This document shows, piece by piece, positions 24,401 through 35,600 of a stretch of 64,000 nucleotides of DNA. The stretch is from the NCBI GenBank assembly GCA_008638375.1, contig CM018038.1, positions 28,308,753-28,372,752 on the forward strand, in the 5' to 3' direction. Source of the stretch: Nyssa sinensis (taxonomy: Eukaryota; Streptophyta; Magnoliopsida; Cornales; Nyssaceae). Position 1 is the first letter of the stretch. Each line of letters opens with the position of its first letter. The notes beneath the pieces are model-generated. The model saw only the letters and a list, made by a program, of their open reading frames with translations. It was not told the DNA's origin and did no database searches. Position numbers and translations under genes: made by a program.

Positions 24401-26569
24401 CGGATCTCCCGCAGGCTTTTTTCGTTCGTCTAGAGGGTTGAGACAAGGGGATCCCCTATCGCCCCTCCTCTTTGTGATCGCTATGGAGGCTCTAAGCCGC
24501 TTCATGTGCAGGGCCGAGGAAGTTGGCCTTATCAAAGGCTTTCCCGGGGGGGGGGGGCAAGAAGGGGTGATAGCATTGTGGCCTCCCATCTTTTATTTGC
24601 TGACGATACCATCATCTTCTGCGACCCCACAGCTCGCCAGCTTCGCTTTATCCGATGCATTCTTGTGTGTTTTGAAGCGGTGTCAGGGCTAAAGATCAAT
24701 TTGGCTAAGAGCTGCATTTATCCGGTTGGGGCATTACAGGGGTTGGATCTTCTGGCCAACACTTTGGGCTGCAAAGTGGGATGCTTCCCCTCATCTTACC
24801 TAGGTCTTCCTTTGGGAGCTAGTGCGAGATCCGTTGGAATTTTGGGATCCGGTGGTGGAGAGGTTTCATAGCAAGCTTTCAGGATGGAAAAGCCAACTCC
24901 TCTCTAAAGGAGGCAAGCTCACTCTTCTTAAAAGCTCTTTGGCCAATCTCCCCACCTATTTCATATCTCTCTTCCCGATTCCGAAGATAGTGAGCAAACG
25001 ATTGGAGAAAATTCAAAGGGACTTTCTTTGGGGCCACGAGGGTGATTGCAGGAAATTTCACCTGGTGGCGTGGGATAAAATTAAGAAACCTCGGTATCTG
25101 GGAGGCCTAGGGGTGAAGGACTTGAGGATCTTCAATACAGCTCTCTTAGGGAAATGGTTATGGAAGTTCGGTGATAGTGACAAGGATTTATGGAAGGAGA
25201 TTATTGTGGCTAAGTATGGGAGAGACTGGGGGCTGGTGTTCGAGCAGCGCCGAAAGGCCGATGGGCTGTGGGCTATGGGGTTATATCAGAAGAGATTGGA
25301 GACCTTTTAAGGACCGATGTAGGTTTGTTATTGGGAAGGGTGACAGGGTGAATTTTTGGGATGATGTGTGGAGTGGGGATATGCCTCTAAAGATGAAATT
25401 CCCTAAGGCTTTACAGTTTGGCTACAAACAAGACGGCGTGGGTTAGTGAGTATGTTGTAAGCACTGGGAATATGACTGTTTGGACTCCTTTTAGAAGAGA
25501 TTTCTTTGATTGGGAGCTTGAGGAGGTGGGCTCATTTCTTAGCCACATTAATAATTTTCGGGTAGTGGAAGGAAGAAAAGATCAATGGCTATGGATGCCA
25601 GATAAATCATCTTTTTCGGTGAGCTCTTTTTACAAGAGTTTGTTTCCTTCCGAAAGCGTTCTCTTTCCTTGGAAGCTCACTTGGCATTCAAAGGCCCCCC
25701 CCCCAAAACCTCCTTCGCTTGGGAAGCTTCTTGGAAGGCCATTTTAACCGCGGAAAAAATGAGGAAGAGAGGACTCCTGATGGCTAGTAGATGTTATTTT
25801 TGTAAGAACAATGAAGAAAAAGTGGATCACGCCCTCATTCACTGTCACGTTCCTTGGAGTTGCTAGAACCTCGTTCTCACCATTTTTGGAGTTATATGGG
25901 TCATGCCAAATTCCGTCAAAAATCTTCTTTTAGCTTGGGAACGGTGCATCCTTCCTAAAGAAATTAGGAGAATCTGGAGATTAGCCTCCATCTGTCTTTT
26001 GTGGCGCCTATGGAAAGAAAGAAACAGTCGTGTCTTTGAGGATCGGGAGCTTTCTACTCCCTTCGTTAACGATGCTTTTTTGCATTTTCTATTTTTTTGG
26101 GCTAAAGAGATTTTTCCTGTAAATGTTACTTTTTTTGTTGACTTTTTTGGAGTCGTTAAGGCCGATGTAATCCTTCTTGGGTTTTTGTCCTTTTGCCCTT
26201 CTCGAGCTTCTTAATATATACTCCTTATCCAAAAAAAAAAGATCTTTAACACACAAGAAATTAACTTATCAAGCACAGACACTCTATTTCGATTCACATG
26301 TCAGTGTTGGACACATTTGAGACACGGATATGCACATGCTCCCGTCACGCAAAAAAAGTATCAAATTTTTTTTCTTCTAAATTTCAAACATGTCCCAAAC
26401 ACGTTACAAACACGTTGGGGACACAATTTATGATTTTTCTTTCCCTCTTTTTCTCCTATTTTTTTGGTTTTAGATATATATACATACAAACATGTCCCAA
26501 ACGCGTTGGGGATGCGTTTTCTAATTTTTTTTCCCCCTCTTTTTTGCTATTTTTTTGGTTTTAGATATA

Positions 26570-26603
<34 letters not shown>

Positions 26604-29600
26604 AATATAAAAGTTCAATGTAGTAGTCAGAAAATTTGTTTCGTAATTAAGATAATGGATGCTAATGACTAAATGAAAATGTTCTGGAATTTTTATTTAA
26701 TGGTTGTTATTTTATTATCTTAATAATATTGTTGTGGCAGCATTGCATTCTTATGACCGGGATAAAGCCCCAGGCCTAGACGGTTTCACAATGGCTATGG
26801 CTTTCTACAAGCATTGTTGGGGGGTGATCAAGGTGGATGTAATGGCCGTTTTTGACCATTTACACGAGGCTGGCTGCTTTGAGAAAAGCTAGAATGCATC
26901 ATTCACCACCATGATTCCAAAGAAAGAGGGAGCTCAAAACACCAGGGATTCTCAACCTATTAGCTTGGTGGGTAGCTTGTATAAACTTTTCGCTAAAGTT
27001 CTCCTTGTTCGGCTAAGGAGTGTCTTGGGGGGAATCATCTCAGATAACCAAAATGCCTTTGTAGATGGGAGACAAATTTTAGATGCCACTCTAATAGCTA
27101 ACGAATGTATCGATGCAAAGAAAAAGAAAGGAGAGCCATGTTTGATTTGTAAGTTAGATATTGAAAAGGCTTTCGATCACATTAACTAGGGTTTCCTTAT
27201 ATTTGTTCTTTCCAAGATGGGGTTGGGGAAAGATGGAGATGTCGGATTGTATCGTGTATCTCTTCTATCTCTTATTCGGTTCTGGTTAATGGATCAGCAG
27301 CAGGCTTCTTTCGGTCTTCTAGAGTTTTAAGGCAGGAGATCCCATATCCTTTTTTCTCTTTGTGATTGTGATGGAAGCTTTGAGTCGTATGCTAGACAGA
27401 ACAGTGGCCTGCTAAGGGGTTTCTCCATGGACAACGAGTAAGAAGGCAGGGTGGAGGTGTCTCATTTGCTGTACATGGATGACACTCTTATTTTTAACAA
27501 CCCCAATAGTCATCAATTGTTGTTCTTGAAATGCCTTCCTATGTGCTTTGAAGCAATTTCTGGGCTTCGCGTTAATATGAGGAAGAACGAGATCTTCCCT
27601 ATTGGTGGGATTGGGAGGTGGAAGAACTGGCTAGAGATATTGGCTGCAAGATAAGATCTTTGCCCTTGTTGTATCTGGGTTTGCCTCTGGGAGCCCCTAC
27701 TACCTCTGCGGCCATCTAGGATTCAGTTTTCGAGAGATTCCAGAGAAAACTTGCTGGGTAAAAGAAACAGTACTTATCTAAAGGAGGGAGGATCATTCTC
27801 ATAAAGAGCACCCTTGAGAATCTCCCCACCTATTATATGTCTCTGTTTTCGTTGCCAACCAATGTAGGAAAAGGTTGGAAAAGATTTAACGTGACTTTCT
27901 ATGGGATGGGAAAGAGGGAGAGAAGAAGATTCACCTCGTTAGCTGGGAGAAGGCCAAGAGGCCTAAGCAGAAAGTGGCCTGGGTTTTAAGGACTTGAAGA
28001 CTTTTAACAAAGCTTTACTCGGCAAGAGGTTTTGCCAGTTTGCAAAGCATATAAACTCATTATAGAAGAACGTAGTTTCTTCTAAATTTGGGTGTGAAGG
28101 TCGGGGCTCGCTCTTGAGGGAGTCCAGGGAGGGGAGGCGCACTGATGTAGTATCTAGAAGGCGATCCAAAAAGGGAAAGGAGATTTTAGCCAAGTAGTTC
28201 ACCTGGAGGTAGGCAGGGGTTCAAGGTTCTTCTTTTGGAAGCATTCATGGTGCAGTAATGTCCCTCTAAAGGACAAATTCCCCTCTTTGTATTCCATCTC
28301 CTCCAATAAAGACGTTTTGGTGGAAGATTTTATGTTGGCAGAGGAGGGCTTTCGGGTGTGGAGCCCTTGTTTTCAGAGAAACTTTTTTGATGAGGAGTTA
28401 GAGGCAGTGGAAGGATTTCTAAAGCAACTTGACCACTGGAAAGTTCACGAAGGCGGAGAAGACAGGATGATTTGGAAGCTTCATAGTAATAAAAATTTCT
28501 CAGTCCGATCCTTCTACAAGCACTTGGTGGGTCAAAACTGATATTCTTTTCCCATGGCATCTTATTTGGAAGTCAAGAATTCCAAAAAAAGTCACTTTTT
28601 TTTGTTGGTTGGCGGTGCGGGGCGCAATCCTCGCAACGGATAACCTCATGCGAAGAGGGTTTCATCTCCCAAGTAAGTGTTATATGTGCAAGGAGGCAGA
28701 GGAGACCGTGGACCACCTTATTCTCCACTGTAAAATGGCAAGAGATGCATGGGACATGGTGTTCTCCTTATTCGGCATCAATTGGGTGATGCCAGGATCA
28801 GTCCATGACGTTCTGCTTGGGTAGAGATACTGCCGCATTCAGGGGAAGTTAGAGCCTGCTGACAAATCTGCTCCCCTATGGAGCATCTGGCTCAAAAGGA
28901 ACAAGAGAGTCTTCGACAAAGTGGAGAAGCCGATTTGGAAAATCAAAGACCACTAACTGAGGATGCTCCATTTCTGGGTAAAAGAGAATTTCCTTAATCA
29001 ATTAGATAGTTTTGTTTCTTTTTTTTTTTTTTGGGGGGGGGAGGGGGGGCTGAGGCTTTTATTTTTGTATGGCCAGCCCCCTCTTTTGTATATGGGTTCG
29101 CCCCCCTCAGGCGCCGTGTTTATATACTATACTTTTTACTCATAAAAAAAAATTATTGTTATAATGTGTGTTTTGTGTCAATTTTGTTTGAAATAATATC
29201 AAGTGTTTATATATGGTCATCTAAAATATATATATATATAATGTGTCGCCTAATTTATCGTGTTTGTGTCCGTGTCCATGTCCATGTCCATGTCATGTCC
29301 GAATCTAATGTTCGTATTCGTGCTTCTTATGAATTAGCAATAATCCCTTTTTGTTTTTATTTGTTAGTGGATTGCATATACCTGTTCTGATTGTACACAC
29401 TATAGGAAGAAGAGGAGATTTCATTGAAAAAAATGCAGGTAGATGGTTTTCTGGTTCATAACTTGGAACTGAGCAACACTAGAATGATTGCTACCAAAGG
29501 GGTTATCTTGAACTTGCTCCACGTTGAATTTTTTTTTCTTGGATGATTAAAAGTCCAGTTGAGACTAAGATACTTTATAGATTCTGTCATTGATGGAATT

Positions 29601-32600
29601 GTTGACTAACCCAATCATGTTACAAAAGATGTGACACCTCCACATTCCTCCAATTCCCATCCTCCATCCTAAACCCTTCAACGTACCCCTGACTCCACCC
29701 TATGCATCATATTGTTGAATGCCTCCATCACTACTACAAATAAAAATGCGGATAGGGGCTCCCCCTATCACAAGCCCCGAGATAACGATACCAAGACTAA
29801 TAGAGATACCAAGGACATGCAAACCCAGATCCATCCCCTCCATCTTTCTCTACATCTCATCTTCCTCATCCAAAGCATAAGAAATTCCCAATTTACATAA
29901 CCATATGCTTTCTCAATATCTAATTTGAAAATCAACCTAACTCCTTCATCCTATAGTCAAATACATTTGTTTGCTATCAACGCAACATTCAAAGTTTACC
30001 TTCCCCCAGTAAAGGCATTTTGACAACAAGAAACAACACCACCCATCACCTCCTTCAATCTCCTATAAAGGACTCAGCCAATAGCTTATACATACTCCTC
30101 GCCAAAATAATTGACTTAAAATCCCGAATGTTTTCTACCCCCTTGTTAGGACTATTAAGTCATTTGTTGTGTTGGCAAATCAAAATTGACAAAACCATTC
30201 AAATTGTATTGTGTCCATGGGTTCAGTTAGACAGTGCTCAAGCATTGTGTCACTTCGGCATCCGAGTAACATGATCAAATTGAACATACAACAGTACTTG
30301 TTAGGTATAGGACAAATACTCTAGGGTTGGCTTACACACACTCACCTTTCATGCATGCATAAATATTTTTATCATTTTGCATTTTTAGAGGGTGTTCAAA
30401 AGGAATTTAAAGTGTTGTGTGTTAACTGTTTTCAATTGTGTCAAAATATTTCTGTACTAGGTACACTTTAGCTTCTCTCTTCCTGGTCTAGCTGGCTCAA
30501 GCGAGCTAGCACCAATGCTCAAGCAAACTCCAAAGCCTAGCTTGCTAGAGGTCGCCAGGAAGTAGGCTCGAGTGAAGTCCATTCAAGCGAGCTCCAGTGA
30601 GTTGGTTGACCTAGCAAGCTCCTGCACATAGAAATTTTTAATTTCGCGATTTAAACTGTGTTTTCATGTTTTTACCCTACATATAGAAGGCTTTTGATAC
30701 AAGTTCAAGTTAGACTTTTTGGTTGCTTGATGTAGCAAGGCTGGATATGTGACCGTTGCAGCAGGGCTGGAAGGTCCGGAAGAGATATTCTAGAATTCTT
30801 GAGTTTATTAATTATTTTCAAAACATCTTCCACTTTGTTTTGTCATTATTACTAGTCTTGGAATCTTAAAAGGTGTTGTCAAAAGTCTTTATTAGGCTTG
30901 ACTAGTCTATTTAGAATGCATTTAAGAGGGCGGTTGGACTTTAAAATCTCAGGTTATATTCAGATTTTCTATATAAGTTGATGATATTATATTGAAGAGT
31001 CAGATTAATATATTATTCTCCAGTTTTATCTCTAAAAGCTAGTTTCGGCTTTTAATTCCTCAGGGATTCTCTTTCCTATTCAAATTCTCTACAACTCCTT
31101 TTAGTTAATCTTTCTCAAGCACACTTGCAGACCCTTGGCTTACGAAGTTGCTGAAATCTATATTTTCAGCACTTTGTTTCCAGTTTGGGGTTATCTGCAT
31201 CAGGTGGTATCAGAGCGGGCTGATTGATTGTTGCTTCTGAATGCGTAAATGGCTCCTGGAGGAAGAGGACACCCACCAGCAGTTGCACCAGTTAATGTCC
31301 CAGCTAATGCAAGAGAAGAGATAAATCAATTAAGGAGAAAAGTGGAGCTTTTGAGGCAACGCTTGGCTCAAGTTGAATCCTCAACTCATGATGAAGAAGA
31401 GTTTGAGTCAGAGGATACCTTTGACAACCCAGTCCATGGGCGAGGTTTTCATCATGAGCCAATGATACAAGAGGACCGAAGATGGGAAGCTAATATCAAA
31501 ATCGAAATTCCAGAGTTCAGTGGAAGTATGCAGGCTGAAGAATTCATTGATTGGTTGAACACTGTGGAAAGAATCTTTGACTATAAAGAAGTCCCAAACA
31601 ACAAGAAAGTGAAGTTGGTGGCTATCAATCTAAAGGGCAGAGCCTCTGCTTGGTGGTAACAACTAAAGTTAACACGGGAAAGGAGAGGGAAGCTGAAGAT
31701 CATGGACTGGGAAAAGATGAAGAAGAAGCTCAAAGTAAATTTTTTGCCATTTAATTACACACAAACTATGTTCCAGCAACTCCATAATTTGCACCAAGGA
31801 AGCAGATCCGTGGATGATTATACAGAAGAATTTCATCAATTGGTATCAGGAAATAATTTATCCGAAAGTGAAGAACAGCAGGTGGCAAGTTACTTTGGCG
31901 GCTTACACCAAAGTCTCCAAGATTTACTTCTAATCTATACATTCTGGTCAGTTTCTGAAGCTTATCAGCGAGCTTTGATCGTGGAAAACAACAATCAAGA
32001 TCTGGACCTCACACTGGAAGTTTTGACAGATCAGTTACTAGAAGTACACAAGGTGAGCAAGCTATTCAAGATCAAGACGTGATGCTGATCAGCGAGGTAC
32101 CCAACCAGGGACCTCACAAACTTCAGCCACAGTGCCTGGAAGTCGTTCAGGTATCAACGGATCAATCAATCAAAATCAGAATAGCGATCTTAGATCCAAA
32201 TGTTTCAAATGCGGAGAACCTGGTCATAAGTCTGCAGCTTGTCGGCGTAAGACAGGAAAGAAACTCATGTTTGGTAGTGAAGAACCTGAGCCAAAGTGTT
32301 GATGATGAGGCTAAACCAGTGTTTGACAATGATGCTGAAGATGCAAATGATGAAGGCTTGGTTTATGGAGATGTGGGCGAATCACTGGTCATTCAGAAAA
32401 ATCTTTTGTTGCCTAAAGAAGAAGTGAAAGAGGATTGGCTACGAAATAATATATTCCACACCACTTGTACAATTGAAGGCAAAGTGTGCAAGCTTATCAT
32501 AGATAGTCATAGCTGTGAAAATGTTGTTTCGCATGAAGCAGTAGAAAAACTAAAGTTAAAGCAAGAAAAGCATTCAAAGCCATACAAGCTTTCTTGGTTC

Positions 32601-35600
32601 AAGAAAGGAAATGAGGTAACTGTGAATACCCATTGTTTGGTTTCCTTTTCCAGTTGGTAGGAAATATTTTGACAATGTCTAGTGCGACATGGTCGCTATG
32701 GATGCATGCCATATCCTTCTTGGAAGGCCTCTGACAATATGGCTGTCCCACTATCCATGATGGAAAGAGGAATACCTATACCTTTTGGAAAGATAATGTT
32801 AAAATCACTTTGGCCCCAAAAAAGGACAATGATTCTTCTAAGCCCAAAATAGGAGGAGATAACTTTATTTCTAGTTGCAATTTTATGAGAAAAGTGGAAG
32901 AATCTGGAGTGGTATTTGTTCTGGTGGGTCGTGAAATAGAGCCTTCTAATCCAATCCCAGAATGTGTGAAGTCGTTACTTGAGGAGTACATTGATTTAAG
33001 GCCTGAAGAGCTCCCTCCTGGTTTACGACCAATGAGGGACATCCAAGATCAAATTGATCTTGTTCCAAGTTCAAGTCTGCCAAACAAGCCAGCATATCGT
33101 ATGAGTCCAAAGGAACACGAGGAGTTACAAAGACAAGTGGAGGAAGCTTTGGCTAAGGGCATAATCAGAGAAAGTATGAGCCCATGTGCTGTCGCAGCAC
33201 ATATTAACTCCAAAAAAAGATGGTACATGGCATATGTGCATTGACAATCGGGCGATTAACAAAATCACAATTAAGTACCAGTATCCAATTCCTCGTTTAG
33301 ATGAGATGTTGGAACAACTGGTGGCAGCAAAGGTATTTTCAAAGATTGATCTTCGAAGCAGATATTACCATCCATATTCGGGCCGGTGACGAGTGGAAAA
33401 CAGCATTTAAAACTCATGAAGGCTTATATGAGTGGCTAGTAATGCCATTTGGGTTATCTACGCTCCCAGTATATTTATGATAGTGATGAATCATGTGTTG
33501 AAACGCTTTATTCGGAGGTGTGTTGTTGTATACTTCAACGATATCTTGATATAGTCCTTCTCTTGAAGCCCACAAGCAAAACTTGAAAGAAGTGCTTGAG
33601 ACTTTGAGAAAACAAAAGTTGTATGTGAACTTAAAGAAATGCAGCTTTGTGACTCCCTGTGTGGTGTTTCTTGAGTATATTATTTCAGCAGAAGGAATAA
33701 AAGTAGATCAAACCAAAGTTCAAGCCATTCTAGAGTGGCCTACTCCTCATACAATTCAAGATGCACGCAGCTTTCATGAATTGGCATCTTTCTACAGGCC
33801 CTTTATCCGAAAGTTCAGCAGTTTGGTAGCTCCTATAACTGAATGCATGAAGTCCAGCAGGAAGTTTATTTCGGCTCCAGAAGCTGAGGAGAGTTTTCAA
33901 CTGATAAAGAAGCGAATGTGTAACGCACTTGTACTCACTTTGCCTGATTTTGAGGGTTTTCGAAGTAGACTGTGACGCATCTAAAGTTGGCATAGGTGCT
34001 GTCCTAAGTCAAGAAGGGCGACCCATTGCTTTCTACGGTGAGAAACTTAATGGTCCACAACTTCAAAACTCGACCCATGACGTGGAACTTTATGCTATTA
34101 TCCGAGCACTACAACATTGGCAGCATTACTTAGTGCAACGTGAGTTTATTCTCAACTCTGATCACAAGGAACTTAAGTATATAAACAGCCAACAGAAGTT
34201 AAATCAGAGGCATGCTAAATGGGTCAACTTTTTACAAGGATTTACCTTCTCAACAAGGCACAAGACTGGAGTTCTGAATAAAGTTGTTGATGCCTTGAGT
34301 AGAAGAGCTTCGTTATTAGCACTAATGAGGATCAAGGTGCGAGGGTTTGATTCCTTCAAAGAACTATACATGGATGATGAATACTTTGGGCCTATTATTC
34401 GGGCAGTATTGGAAGGTCAAAGCACAAATTACCACATTCAAGAAGGATTTCTTTTTAAGGGGCTGCAACTTTGTATTCCTGATTATTCCTTGAGGGAAAA
34501 AATAGTTGCAGAACAACATACCATGGGGTACTTTGGCCGAGACAAGAGTATTGCACTAGTGGAAAGCAAATAGTGCCTTTGGAACGAAATGAACAATCGT
34601 GTCTTTGAAGATCGGAAGCTTCCTACTCCTTATCTTAAAGAGACATTTTTGCGTTTATTATTTTTTTGGACCAAAGAGGCTTTCCCTGTAAATGTCTTTT
34701 CTTTTGTTGACTTTTTGGAGTCTTTAAGGCCGATGTAATGCTTTTGGGGTTTTTGCCCTTTCGCCCTTCTTGGGCTTCATATATATACCTCTTATCAAAA
34801 AAAAAAAAAAAAGGAGATCTTTCGTTTGCATGGTCTGCCTCGTTCAATTACATCTGATCGTGATTCAAAGTTTATGGGACATTTTCGGAGGACCTTGTGG
34901 AAGAAAAATTGAACTACGCTTTAGTACATCCTACCACCTGGAAACAGATGGCTAGACAAAAGTAGTTAATCGAAGCTTGGGCAATTTGCTGCGATGTTTG
35001 GCTGGAGATAAACCTAAACAGTGGAATTTTGTGCTACCTTTTGCTGAGTTTGCGTATAACAATTCAAAGAACCGCACTACTCAACAAAGTCCTTTTGAGA
35101 TTGTTAATGGGATGAGTCCTAGCAGCATTCTTGATTTAGCTCCTATTCCAAACATAAAGAGGACTTGTGTAAGGGCTGAAGAAAGGCTGAACATATCAAG
35201 TCTATACACGAACAAGTGTGACAAGAAATTGAAAAAAGCAATGAAAAGTATAAAGCTGCAGCGGATTGCCATCGTCGGATAGTTGTTAAGGAAGGAGATC
35301 ATGTATGGGCTGTTTTAACAAAAGACAGGCTTCCAGCAGTAGCAAACTCTAAGCTGTATAATCGGAAGATTGGACCTTACAAAATTCTTAAGAAAATCAA
35401 TGATAATGCATATCACTTGCAGTTGCCAAGTCACATTAACTCTTCAGACGTTTTTAATGTCAAACATCTCATTCCTTACAAAGGTAATCCTTCTAGCAAC
35501 TTTAACTCGAGGGCAAGTTCTTCTGAACCTCGAGAGACTGAAGCAGCGAGGCTGGATATGTTAATGTTGCAGCAAGGTTGGAAGGGTCTGGAAGAGAGAT

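Larger units (their letters stand above)
19787..26237 (+). mobile_element. Full-length L1-type LINE, 6.45 kb, with 14-bp target-site duplication
   Basis: A perfect AAAGATCTTTAACA lies at 19773-19786 and again at 26238-26251. Between them sit a 5' leader, ORF1 (about 19890-21710), an inter-ORF region with a GC-rich minisatellite (21922-22132), ORF2 (22522-26214) and an A-tail beginning 26231. The 3' end reads TATATACTCCTTATCC then A. The TSD, A-tail and domain order make this a textbook complete insertion. It is plus strand, so antisense to the PHD gene, in the middle of intron 16. ORFs now carry stops and shifts. Confidence 0.93.

Noticed and set aside
19787..26237. LINE ORF2 considered as an active autonomous element
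   Set aside because: A stop at the seventh or eighth codon and several frameshifts break it, despite the perfect TSD.
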